The notes under the pieces are model-generated. The model made no database searches and had not been told where the DNA came from. It was given only the letters and a program-made list of their open reading frames with translations. The translations under genes and the position numbers were made by a program. A DNA stretch of 8,774 bases from Thermoplasmata archaeon (lineage in GTDB: Archaea; Thermoplasmatota; Thermoplasmata; Lutacidiplasmatales; UBA184), in assembly GCA_030042815.1 (NCBI GenBank), contig JASHYY010000189.1, forward strand, positions 1 to 8,774, read 5' to 3'. Positions within the stretch are counted from its first letter, which is position 1; each line of letters starts with the position of its first letter. Of the stretch, positions 1 through 5,809 are shown piece by piece.

Positions 1-1817
1 TTCTCGAGCAGCGTGAGGGCGCGTTCGCGCTCGCCGATGGCCGCGTAGAGCATGGCGAGGTGGGTGGACGATACGTAGGACCGGGCCTCTCCTCGCTCGA
101 CCTCGGCGATGACGGTCCGCGCGGCCTCGGGCCGTCCGACCAGGGCGTTCAGCAGCGCGGAGTCGAACCGCTCGTCGTAGCCCGACGACTCCGGCACGGG
201 GACGTCCGCCTCGCGCTCCGCCTCCTCCCGGCGTCCGGCCGCGAGGGCGAACATCCCGAGCATGAAATGGCGGCCGAGCGTCGGGTTCCGGCGCAGCTCC
301 TCGCGGGCGTACTCGAGCGCCCCGTCGAAGTCACCGGACTCGAGCTGCGCCAGCGCCAGCACCCCCCGATGCGGGCCGCCCGGGTCGAGCCGGATCGCCC
401 GACGGATCACCTCCTTCGCTTCGTCGAACCGCTCCCAGGCGATCAACGCGAGCCCGTAAAATCGGTGCGCCGTCAGGTTGCTCGGGTTGAGGGCGATCGC
501 TTTCTCGAACTCGGCCTCCGCGAGCGTCCAGTCGTGGTCGAACTGGAACAGCAGGTTCGCGTACGCCGAGTGGGCCTCGGAGGATGTGGGGTCGAGCGCG
601 AGGGCCCGCTCGATCAGTTCCCGGGCCTTCGGGATGACCTCGCGCATCGGGGCCGAGTCCCCGGCGATCTCGACGTACATGTTCGCCCAGGCGGCGTACG
701 CCTCGGCGAACTCCGGGTCGAGCCGGGTCGCCTCCTCGAAGCAGCGGAACGCCTCCTGGAATCCCGGGACGTCGGCCCCGGCGCCGGCGACCAGTCCGCG
801 GAGGTAGAGGTCGTACGCGGCGAGGTTCGAGGTCGGCGGACGCCTCGGTCCCTCCGTTCCCCGTCGGCCGAGCTCGAGACGGAGCGCCTCCGCCGTTCGC
901 TCGGCGATGTCGGTCTGGACCGCAAAGACATCGTCGAACTCCCGGTTGTAGCTCGAGGCCCAGATGTGCCGCTGCGACGGTACGTCGACCAGCTGCAGCG
1001 AGATGCGGAGACGGTTGCCGGCCTTGCGGACGCTGCCCTCCAGGACGGTGTCGACCCCGAGCTCCGACCCGACCTGGGCGATCGACTTGGGCGCGGCCTT
1101 GTACGGAAGGACCGACGTCCGCGCGATCACGCTCAGGCCGTGCACCTGGGATAGGGTCGAGATCAGCTCCTCCGTCAGCCCGTCCGCGAAGTAGCTGTCG
1201 GCAGGGTCGGGACTGATGTTGGCGAGCGGGAGCACGGCCAGATGGTGCCCGCCGTTCCCGTCCGCTTCCCGCGCGCCCGCCGGGGGCCGGGCCTCCCACG
1301 AGGGCTCGAGGCGATACACACCGACCGGAGCGCGAATGTTCTTCAGCTCGGTCGGTGGCAGCTTGACGAACGGTCCCTCGACCTTGTTCCCGACCTGGTC
1401 GTAGACCTGCTGGGAGAGGCAGATCCCTCCGGGCTCGGCCAGCGGCTCGATCCGGGAGGCGATGTTCACCGCATCCCCGAGCACGTCCCCGCCCGTCTCG
1501 ACGACGTCGCCCACGTGGATCCCGATCCGGATTCGGATCGGACCACCCTCGGGAGCGTCCCGATTGTACTCGTGGAGCTGTCGCTGCGTCTCGATCGCGG
1601 CCTGGGTGGCGTCGAGCGCGCTCTCGAACTCCACGAGAAAGGCGTCCCCGACGGTCTTGATCTCACGGCCCCGGTGGGCGGCGAAGATCGGACGGAGCAG
1701 TCGATTGTGCCGTTCCAGCAGCCGAAGCGCCGCCGCCTCGTCGGTCTGGGCCATCGCCGAGTATCCGACCATGTCGGTGAACATGATCGCGGCCAATCGA
1801 CGCCGATCGTTCGCCAC
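1..1817 (-). CDS. Class III adenylate/guanylate cyclase with TolB-like and TPR domains (3' end outside window)
   Basis: The frame stays open for 605 codons from a GTG at 1817 to the window edge, so the C-terminus is missing. Residues 10-170 are a class III nucleotidyl cyclase domain that looks catalytically complete: metal-binding Asp15 (FTDMVGYS) and Asp58 (KTVGDAFLVEF), base-selecting Lys54 and Asp115, and transition-state Asn118 and Arg122 (LGDAVNIASR). The Lys/Asp pair favours ATP, so cAMP is the likely product. Residues 192-315 match the TolB-like N-terminal domain often joined to such cyclases (AVLPLANISPD, FADGLTEELIS, VLEGSVRKAGNRLRISLQL). From about residue 333 onward are tandem TPR helices with the LDP and LNP spacing typical of these repeats. 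No membrane segment is seen, so it is probably cytosolic, with the TPRs binding an unknown partner. The GTG start is chosen because a TTAAT box sits about 27 nt upstream with no Shine-Dalgarno, as in a leaderless transcript. This architecture is best known from bacteria. Confidence 0.9.
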   Translation of the reverse strand, partial: MANDRRRLAAIMFTDMVGYSAMAQTDEAAALRLLERHNRLLRPIFAAHRGREIKTVGDAFLVEFESALDATQAAIETQRQLHEYNRDAPEGGPIRIRIGIHVGDVVETGGDVLGDAVNIASRIEPLAEPGGICLSQQVYDQVGNKVEGPFVKLPPTELKNIRAPVGVYRLEPSWEARPPAGAREADGNGGHHLAVLPLANISPDPADSYFADGLTEELISTLSQVHGLSVIARTSVLPYKAAPKSIAQVGSELGVDTVLEGSVRKAGNRLRISLQLVDVPSQRHIWASSYNREFDDVFAVQTDIAERTAEALRLELGRRGTEGPRRPPTSNLAAYDLYLRGLVAGAGADVPGFQEAFRCFEEATRLDPEFAEAYAAWANMYVEIAGDSAPMREVIPKARELIERALALDPTSSEAHSAYANLLFQFDHDWTLAEAEFEKAIALNPSNLTAHRFYGLALIAWERFDEAKEVIRRAIRLDPGGPHRGVLALAQLESGDFDGALEYAREELRRNPTLGRHFMLGMFALAAGRREEAEREADVPVPESSGYDERFDSALLNALVGRPEAARTVIAEVERGEARSYVSSTHLAMLYAAIGERERALTLLE

Positions 1818-1841
1818 GGTTCCCAAACCCGCCGTGTGCGC

Positions 1842-1847
1842 ATTAAG
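1842..1847 (-). promoter_or_regulatory. TATA-like box for the cyclase-TPR gene
   Basis: On the minus strand this reads CTTAAT, an AT island in GC-rich sequence, centred about 27 nt upstream of the GTG at 1817. That spacing is what an archaeal TATA box has relative to a start codon lying on the transcription start site. It is a visual call, not tested. Confidence 0.4.
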
Positions 1848-1920
1848 GCCACGCCTTCGGACGACGGGCCAGCGCCCTCAACCCCACTCCCCGGGCCCCC
1901 GGCGGAGAAATCGACGAGTT

Positions 1921-1944
1921 GCCGGGGCCCCGTCCGGCCCCGGC
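1921..1944. repeat. Perfect 9-bp GC inverted repeat, hairpin candidate
   Basis: GCCGGGGCC (1921-1929) pairs with GGCCCCGGC (1936-1944) across a six-base loop. It starts about 17 nt past the stop of the small membrane protein gene at 1962-2195. No T tract follows on the minus strand, so it is not a classical terminator. It may be a 3'-end stabilising hairpin or a chance product of high GC. Confidence 0.4.
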
Positions 1945-1961
1945 GCTCGAGGGTCGGAGCC

Positions 1962-2195
1962 CTAGTCCGGCCGCCGCGTCGTCCGATCTCGAGGCTCCGG
2001 GTCCTCCGAGACGTAGCGCGAATCCCCCGAGACCCGGTGCATTTCCCAGTAGACGAACAGGGTCGTCAGAAACACGACGATGCTCACGAACGCGAGCGCG
2101 TTCGCGAGCGCGACGTCCGGGAACGACCCGAGGGTGAGCAGTGCCAGGATCGCGATGATCGCGATCGCCACGAGCCGCACCTGCCGCCACTCCAT
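1962..2195 (-). CDS. Small two-helix membrane protein, unknown function
   Basis: This 77-residue protein has two hydrophobic segments, about residues 6-24 (VRLVAIAIIAILALLTLG) and 29-50 (ALANALAFVSIVVFLTTLF), joined by a very short turn, and a charged C-terminal tail rich in Asp, Arg and Pro (residues 52-77). It is probably a helical hairpin in the cytoplasmic membrane. I do not recognise the family. ATG at 2195 is chosen because a GGGAGGGAG purine run lies about 9 nt upstream and the membrane segment starts right after it. The frame also stays open upstream: a GTG at 2273, about 24 nt downstream of a TATTTGT box, would add a 26-residue Gly/Pro-rich N-terminus. The gene lies between two others on the same strand, but the 144-nt and 177-nt gaps and separate promoter boxes argue against one tight operon. 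Confidence 0.65.
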   Translation of the reverse strand: MEWRQVRLVAIAIIAILALLTLGSFPDVALANALAFVSIVVFLTTLFVYWEMHRVSGDSRYVSEDPEPRDRTTRRPD

Positions 2196-2293
2196 CGAAT
2201 CGTTCTCCCTCCCTGGCGGGTCCCGACCTTTCGGGCCGACCGGACCGAAGCCTCTCGGGCCCTTCGAAGTCACACCGGGATCGGAACGCTGCG

Positions 2294-2300
2294 ACAAATA
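2294..2300 (-). promoter_or_regulatory. TATA-like box upstream of the small membrane protein gene
   Basis: The minus strand reads TATTTGT here, the strongest AT island in the 177-nt gap between the genes at 1962-2195 and 2373-2783. It would place transcription start near 2270. That gives either a leader of about 75 nt before ATG 2195, or a leaderless start at GTG 2273. Confidence 0.4.
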
Positions 2301-2372
2301 GGTTCGGGCGGGAGCGGCTCACCGGGCAACGACGCGCTGTCGCCGCCCGGGGTGCCGGCCCTTGTCGGCCGG

Positions 2373-2783
2373 TCACTCCGGAGCGGAACGGAGCAGCACT
2401 GCGCGGTAACCGGTAGGAATGTCCACGAGGAGCACGGGTTGCGAACCGCCCCACCGCGCGGGGTCCTCGGTGAACTCGAGCTCGAGCCCCTTGGCGGCTC
2501 CGGCGATCGCCGCCCGCAACTGTTCCGCGAACCGGTGCAGCACCCGCGTGCGGCCGGCGACCGGCAGGAGTCGGACCTGGACCTCGGTCAGGACGGTCGT
2601 CACGTCGACCCATCGGGGGTAGATGTTGACGACGATGTCGGGCTCGTAGAGCTGGGAGTGGGCGCGGAAGAGGTCGGTCGCGAGGACCGCGTCGCGCACG
2701 GCCGCGTACACGCGGAACTTCAGCTTCTCGCGGGCCCGCATCACCCGCTCGTGCTCCTTCCGGGCCCGCTCCTCGCTGTCCAC
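2373..2783 (-). CDS. Hypothetical soluble protein (136 aa)
   Basis: I do not recognise this protein. Residues 1-40 are strongly charged and helical in character (EERARKEHERVMRAREKLKF). Residues 47-75 look like beta strands (EPDIVVNIYPRWVDVTTVLTEVQ), residues 80-98 form a probable amphipathic helix (VLHRFAEQLRAAIAGAAKG), and residues 117-132 a final strand pair (VLLVDIPTGYRAVLL). No cysteines, signal peptide or membrane segment are present, so a compact cytosolic alpha/beta protein is likely. The start is a GTG at 2783; an ATG at 2741 (residue 15) is an alternative. A TAAAT island lies about 34 nt upstream of the GTG. The gene is divergent from the PAS gene at 2908 across a 124-nt gap, so the two may share control. 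Its third-position GC bias fits a real gene. Confidence 0.6.
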   Translation of the reverse strand: MDSEERARKEHERVMRAREKLKFRVYAAVRDAVLATDLFRAHSQLYEPDIVVNIYPRWVDVTTVLTEVQVRLLPVAGRTRVLHRFAEQLRAAIAGAAKGLELEFTEDPARWGGSQPVLLVDIPTGYRAVLLRSAPE

Positions 2784-2814
2784 CGCCGCTCGCGGGGCGC
2801 GAGCCGGCGCCCTG

Positions 2815-2819
2815 ATTTA
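2815..2819 (-). promoter_or_regulatory. Possible TATA-like box for the 136-aa hypothetical gene
   Basis: The minus strand reads TAAAT, centred about 34 nt upstream of GTG 2783. The distance fits neither the leaderless nor the longer-leader class seen elsewhere in the window, so the box, or the start codon of the gene, may be misplaced. Confidence 0.25.
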
Positions 2820-2865
2820 GGAGCGCGGGTCCGAGACCGCCCATTCCCCCGGCGCCGTGGTCACC

Positions 2866-2871
2866 ATTAAG
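2866..2871 (+). promoter_or_regulatory. TATA-like box for the PAS gene
   Basis: ATTAAG lies about 40 nt upstream of ATG 2908. Transcription start would fall near 2894, just before the GGAGGGG Shine-Dalgarno at 2896-2902, giving a leader of about 14 nt. Confidence 0.4.
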
Positions 2872-2907
2872 CCCGCCGGCCGCGATTCGGCCCTCGGAGG
2901 GGTTGGC

Positions 2908-3258
2908 ATGGATCCCCCGCAGGGCCTCGAGTGGCTGGAGGAACTACCGTGTTCGGTCACGGTCTGTGACGAGCACTACACCGTCCTGTACCTGAACGGC
3001 CGCGCCGCCGAGGTGAACGCGAAGGACGGCGGAAAATCGCTCGTCGGGCGGAACCTCCTCGACTGCCATCCGCCCGAGGCGCAGGAGAAGCTGCGGCGGG
3101 TGATGGCCTCCGGGGTCCCGAACGTCTACACGATCGAGAAGCAGGGCGTCCGGAAGATGATCTACCAGTGCCACTGGCGGAGGAACGGCGCCGTCGCCGG
3201 CCTGATCGAGCTGTCGTTCGAGCTTCCCCGAGAGGTCCCGCACTTCGTGCGCGGGTGA
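2908..3258 (+). CDS. Stand-alone PAS domain protein
   Basis: The 116-residue product is essentially one PAS domain. Residues 13-30 (LPCSVTVCDEHYTVLYLN) form the first two strands. GRNLLDCHPP at 48-57 and the following helix EKLRRVMASG are typical of PAS cores. IEKQGVRKMIYQCHW and AVAGLIELSFELP (about 77-107) form the last strands. There is no kinase, DNA-binding or output domain, so it would act by binding a ligand or cofactor and a partner protein. The CHPP motif resembles one I recall from the PAS module of DUF438-type proteins; the Cys and His could touch a haem or metal, but this is inference. Cysteines are at 15, 20, 53 and 88. ATG 2908 is preferred over a GTG at 2857 because GGAGGGG lies about 5 nt upstream and the added 17 residues look non-coding. 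It is divergent from the gene at 2373-2783. Confidence 0.85.
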   Translation: MDPPQGLEWLEELPCSVTVCDEHYTVLYLNGRAAEVNAKDGGKSLVGRNLLDCHPPEAQEKLRRVMASGVPNVYTIEKQGVRKMIYQCHWRRNGAVAGLIELSFELPREVPHFVRG

Positions 3259-3370
3259 GCCGCGTCCGCGACTCGCACGGGAACCGGGAGTAGCACAACC
3301 CGCTGCGGAACGCCGGGCGAATCGGCGGACGCCTTCCCGTCCCTTCGTTGGCGTCCCGAGAGCCCCGGGC

Positions 3371-3760
3371 TCAGTCGGTCCGGTTCGAGAGGAGGAACTC
3401 GTTGCCGTCCGGGTCGGCGATGACCGCCCGGACGAAGCTGCCGATCGCGGTCTGTACGGGCGTCGGCTCGACGGTCACGGTACCCCCTCGGCGACGGATC
3501 TCGGCGCAGGCAGCGGTCGGGTCCGGGTGGCTGAAAACCAAGCCCGACACCGTACCGGGCTCCCGGCCTCCCTCTCCGGGGCCCTGGACGTGCATGGTCA
3601 AGAGCGTGGTCGTGCCGGGCAGCGCGTAGACCGCACGACTCGCCTTCTCGTCGACCAAGAGCTCCTTGAGCCCGAGGACGTCCCGGTAGAACGTCCGGGC
3701 CTTCGTGATATCCCGTATGTGCACCGTCGCGGCGTGGAGGCCCGTGACCACTTCGGCCAT
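3371..3760 (-). CDS. Glyoxalase/bleomycin-resistance (VOC) fold protein
   Basis: The 129-residue protein has the paired beta-alpha-beta-beta-beta modules of the vicinal-oxygen-chelate fold. The first module opens with LHAATVHIRDITKARTFYRDVLGL (residues 8-31) and the second with GLVFSHPDPTAACAEIRRRGG (73-93); it ends with the family hallmark DPDGNEFLL (116-124). Length is normal for a single-domain VOC protein. By eye alignment to glyoxalase I, the metal-ligand positions are Ala10, Gly73 and Leu123 rather than His, His and Glu, so it is unlikely to be a classical metal-dependent glyoxalase. The substrate is unknown. ATG 3760 is preferred although the frame is open to 4021: the upstream part is not VOC-like and a CTTTTC island sits about 27 nt upstream, as for a leaderless mRNA. 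The gene converges with the PAS gene and diverges from DUF981. Confidence 0.85.
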   Translation of the reverse strand: MAEVVTGLHAATVHIRDITKARTFYRDVLGLKELLVDEKASRAVYALPGTTTLLTMHVQGPGEGGREPGTVSGLVFSHPDPTAACAEIRRRGGTVTVEPTPVQTAIGSFVRAVIADPDGNEFLLSNRTD

Positions 3761-3784
3761 GGCGGGAGGAGAGCGTCGGGGGGC

Positions 3785-3790
3785 GAAAAG
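3785..3790 (-). promoter_or_regulatory. TATA-like box for the VOC gene
   Basis: The minus strand reads CTTTTC, centred about 27 nt upstream of ATG 3760. No Shine-Dalgarno is present before that ATG, which fits a leaderless transcript. Confidence 0.35.
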
Positions 3791-3995
3791 CCCTGCGTCC
3801 GGGACTTCGGTCGACTCCCCCGGCCGCCCGTCCCGGTTCGGGAAAACTCGAGCTCGGAGCAAGGCCCGTACGACCGCCGGGCCGGGAGGTGCGTTCCGGT
3901 CGCCGCACCGGTACGGCCGTGACTCGGGGGCTCGTCCCGCGGTTTCTCCTCGGGCCGTGAGAAACCACGGATAAGGATAGGTCAATTCCAGTTGA

Positions 3996-4000
3996 TTAAG
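3996..4000 (+). promoter_or_regulatory. TATA-like box upstream of the mini-ORF/DUF981 unit
   Basis: TTAAG lies in the AT-rich patch, about 44 nt upstream of the mini-ORF ATG at 4042 and about 140 nt upstream of the DUF981 ATG at 4138. If used, the DUF981 mRNA has a leader of roughly 115 nt that contains the mini-ORF. An AAATA at 4006-4010 is an alternative. Confidence 0.35.
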
Positions 4001-4041
4001 GCATGAAATAGGCCACCCCAAGTCGAGCGGGCAGGTGTCCC

Positions 4042-4119
4042 ATGCCCGGCGAAACCAACCCTCGGGAGAACGGACGAATACGGCACAACCCGAACGACGA
4101 CCTGCCCCAGGAGGGCTGA
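4042..4119 (+). CDS. Possible 25-aa upstream ORF / leader peptide before DUF981
   Basis: An ATG at 4042 opens a 25-codon frame that ends at a TGA (4117-4119), 18 nt before the DUF981 start. The predicted peptide is hydrophilic, rich in Asn, Pro, Glu and Arg (MPGETNPREN...), with no membrane segment. It is supported by an AGGTG Shine-Dalgarno at 4033-4037 inside CAGGTGTC; the same octamer at the same distance precedes the ATG of the four-helix membrane protein at 6067. It lies in the same frame as DUF981, separated from it by a single TGA within the loop of a hairpin. It could be a leader peptide, a small protein, or chance. I do not recognise a homologue. Confidence 0.3.
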   Translation: MPGETNPRENGRIRHNPNDDLPQEG

Positions 4120-4126
4120 AGCCCTC
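4111..4126 (+). promoter_or_regulatory. Hairpin abutting the DUF981 Shine-Dalgarno
   Basis: GAGGGC (4111-4116) and GCCCTC (4121-4126) form a perfect 6-bp GC stem around a TGAA tetraloop; the loop contains the TGA stop of the mini-ORF. The GGAGG ribosome-binding site of DUF981 starts directly after it at 4127. A ribosome terminating on the mini-ORF would melt the hairpin, so translational coupling is plausible but unproven. Confidence 0.4.
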
Positions 4127-4137
4127 GGAGGACGACC

Positions 4138-4935
4138 ATGGCGTTTGTCGATGACCTGGCCCTGATCGAAGTCTTCCTGATGCTCGTTGCCGCGGTGCTG
4201 GCCTACAGCGGCGTACGGGTCTGGCTCGCGATCCGGTCGAACCAGCCCGCGACCCTCAACAAGGTCCTCCGCGGGACCGCGGTCCCCGTGGGACTCGTCG
4301 GCGCGACGACACTCGCGATCTCACTCTGGGGAGAGATGACCTGGCCCTTCCCGGCCGCGTACGGCCTGGCGGGCTACAACATCTTCTTCTTCGACCCGCT
4401 GATCCTGATGAGCTTCGTCCTGCTCGGGTTCGCGGTCTCGGCGTTCCTCGGCCTGCGCCTCCAGTACGTGGGCGTGTTCGCGATGGTGGCGGGAGCCGCC
4501 ACGGTCTTCTATGGGTGGGTCGGCTACACGGCGAGCCCGGCGTTCACGAAGGACCCGTTCTACACCCTGCTCCTCTACCTCGGGTTCGGGATCGCGGGGA
4601 TCTTCGCGCTGCCCGCGACGGTGGTCGTCGACTACTACACGGCGTCGGTCGAGCACGGCCACGTTCCGTGGCAGGTCGGCCGGTCCGCGATCACGACGCA
4701 CCTGCGCAGCATGGGCGTTCGGGGTGTCCAGTCGGTCGTCCCGGACGTGACGACCTCCCCCTCGGACCCGAAGGCCTCGGACTCCGGTGAGATGGTCTTC
4801 CACATGCCGAAGGTCGTCCAGGGGCTGCTGCTCCTCTTCCCGCTGTTCGTCGCCCTGGCGGGGATCGCGGCGTTCTGGTACTTCGGCGTGACCCTCCCGG
4901 GCCACCTCGGAGCCGGCGCGGCCAACGCCCCGTAG
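4138..4935 (+). CDS. DUF981 family integral membrane protein
   Basis: The 265-residue protein has about six hydrophobic helices, near residues 7-31, 47-65, 83-106, 109-130, 142-168 and 228-252. The MTWPFPAAYGL motif (67-77) followed by a short YNIFFFDPLILMSF segment matches what I recall of DUF981, a predicted membrane protein family found mainly in archaea. The loop at about 170-227 is polar and probably exposed; it carries His173, His175 and His188 and a Ser/Asp-rich stretch (SPSDPKASDSGE). The function of the family is unknown to me. ATG 4138 is well supported by GGAGG at 4127-4131 with a 6-nt spacer. The gene may be preceded by a translated mini-ORF and ends before a pyrimidine-rich tract that looks like its terminator. 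It converges with the KaiC-like gene. Confidence 0.8.
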   Translation: MAFVDDLALIEVFLMLVAAVLAYSGVRVWLAIRSNQPATLNKVLRGTAVPVGLVGATTLAISLWGEMTWPFPAAYGLAGYNIFFFDPLILMSFVLLGFAVSAFLGLRLQYVGVFAMVAGAATVFYGWVGYTASPAFTKDPFYTLLLYLGFGIAGIFALPATVVVDYYTASVEHGHVPWQVGRSAITTHLRSMGVRGVQSVVPDVTTSPSDPKASDSGEMVFHMPKVVQGLLLLFPLFVALAGIAAFWYFGVTLPGHLGAGAANAP

Positions 4936-4961
4936 GCGCGAGCCCGCAGCGCGGGAGACCA

Positions 4962-4982
4962 ACCCTTTCCTTCTTCTCTTTC
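4962..4982 (+). terminator. Pyrimidine-rich transcription terminator
   Basis: About 27 nt after the DUF981 stop the plus strand has a run of T-rich pyrimidines (ccctttccttcttctctttc). Archaeal RNA polymerase terminates at such oligo-T tracts without needing a hairpin. It lies just before the end of the convergent KaiC-like gene. Confidence 0.55.
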
Positions 4983-4989
4983 TGCGTCC

Positions 4990-5778
4990 CTAGGTCGGCT
5001 GCGGCACGAACGCGACGTGCGGCGGGTCGGACCGCGCTTCCGGCGTCACGAGGACGGTCGGGAACGCCGGCCGCAGCCCGCGGACCGTGAGGCCGACGTC
5101 GTTCCGGCGCAGCACGAACTCGGTGTCGGCCATGCTCCGCAGCCCCGAAGCGCACCCCATCCCCGGGCGGACCAGGCCGATCACCAGGTTGTGGACCTGC
5201 CGGGCCCGCTTCACCCCGTAGAAGAACATCCTCAGGGCCCGCTCGGACCCCACGAGCGTATCCAGGACCTCGCACGCGTTCAACTCAAGGTACGGACGCT
5301 GCCGCCGGCCCTGCACGTGCTTCTCGGCGGCGATCAGCTTCGCCACGTCCGCTTTCTCCGCGCGCGTCCGCTCTTTGGACCCCCCGACGTCGCCGCGCAG
5401 GGAGTCCAGGGCCACGACGTACGCCGGTCCCTCATCCTCCCCCACGTAATCGACGATCCGGACGCGGCTGTCGAATCGACGGACCGTCAGGTACCGCGTC
5501 AACCGGGCGCGGAAACTCCGGGGGGAGTCGCGGGAGGGGAGGACGGCGAGCAGGCCCCGCGACTGGTAGAGCAGGTTGAGGAACGTCGGGAACAGGAAAA
5601 GGTCGAGGTCGTCCCGCGAGGTCGACTCGTCCAGATGATAGAGCGCGAGGCTGCCCCGTTGGAAGCCGCCCCCGAGCAGGCGGTCGAAATCGGCGATCCC
5701 GGAGGAGAACCTTCCCTCCGGGTCCGGGATCGGCCTCCACCGAACGGGAGACGAGGTCGGCGACCGGGCCGCGCGCAT
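4990..5778 (-). CDS. KaiC/RAD55-like RecA-fold protein with degenerate P-loop
   Basis: The 262-residue protein follows the archaeal KaiC-like layout. Residues 24-43 (FSSGIADFDRLLGGGFQRGS) are the characteristic lead-in to the P-loop, and 163-200 (YLELNACEVLDT...ALRMFFYGVKRARQVHNLVIG) occupy the Walker B strand and following helix. The Walker A motif GxxGxGK(T/S) is missing: residues 46-56 read LYHLDESTSRD. The Walker B acidic residue is replaced by Asn167. It is therefore probably a non-ATPase relative acting as a scaffold or regulator, cytosolic, with unknown partners. Single-domain KaiC relatives are common in archaea. ATG 5778 is chosen because a TCTAAG island lies about 28 nt upstream, giving a leaderless start. 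The frame continues open to 6540, but that part overlaps the 6067-6570 gene and is compositionally a shadow. Confidence 0.8.
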   Translation of the reverse strand: MRAARSPTSSPVRWRPIPDPEGRFSSGIADFDRLLGGGFQRGSLALYHLDESTSRDDLDLFLFPTFLNLLYQSRGLLAVLPSRDSPRSFRARLTRYLTVRRFDSRVRIVDYVGEDEGPAYVVALDSLRGDVGGSKERTRAEKADVAKLIAAEKHVQGRRQRPYLELNACEVLDTLVGSERALRMFFYGVKRARQVHNLVIGLVRPGMGCASGLRSMADTEFVLRRNDVGLTVRGLRPAFPTVLVTPEARSDPPHVAFVPQPT

Positions 5779-5803
5779 CGGCCCCGGATGGGCGGTGGGG
5801 GCT

Positions 5804-5809
5804 CTTAGA
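5804..5809 (-). promoter_or_regulatory. TATA-like box for the KaiC-like gene
   Basis: The minus strand reads TCTAAG, centred about 28 nt upstream of ATG 5778, with no Shine-Dalgarno in between. The rest of 5810-5990 has scattered T runs (for example 5831-5834 and 5898-5901) but nothing I can assign. Confidence 0.4.

Larger units (their letters stand above)
3761..4137. other. 377-nt divergent intergenic region between VOC and DUF981 genes
   Basis: This is the longest stretch without a confident gene. The left part (3791-3960) is GC-rich with no feature I can name. The centre (3961-4011) is the most AT-rich patch of the window: a tandem GGATAA/GGATAG (3969-3980), an imperfect dyad with TCAA and TTGA arms (3982-3995), and TTAAG (3996-4000). 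The right part holds a possible 25-codon ORF (4042-4119), a hairpin (4111-4126) and the Shine-Dalgarno of the DUF981 gene. Confidence 0.5.

Noticed and set aside
60..1154. 364-codon plus-strand open frame opposite the TPR region
   Set aside because: Low-complexity Arg/Glu/Gly-rich translation antisense to a frame with clear TolB-like and TPR sequence.
1242..2870. Very long plus-strand open frame (542 codons) across the cyclase start and three downstream regions
   Set aside because: It is antisense to the cyclase, the small membrane gene and the 136-aa gene; its translation is Arg/Pro/Gly-rich with no recognisable domain, as expected from GC-rich antisense frames.
3162..3968. 268-codon minus-strand frame overlapping the VOC gene and the end of the PAS gene
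   Set aside because: Shadow frame: Arg/Pro/Gly-rich, no domain, and incompatible with the VOC reading frame.
3761..4021. 87-codon upstream extension of the VOC frame
   Set aside because: It would put the AT-rich promoter patch inside the gene and has no VOC-like sequence; the VOC fold begins just after ATG 3760.
3293..4092. GCACAACCCG occurring at 3293-3302 and again at 4083-4092
   Set aside because: A ten-base direct match in unrelated contexts with no flanking similarity; likely chance.
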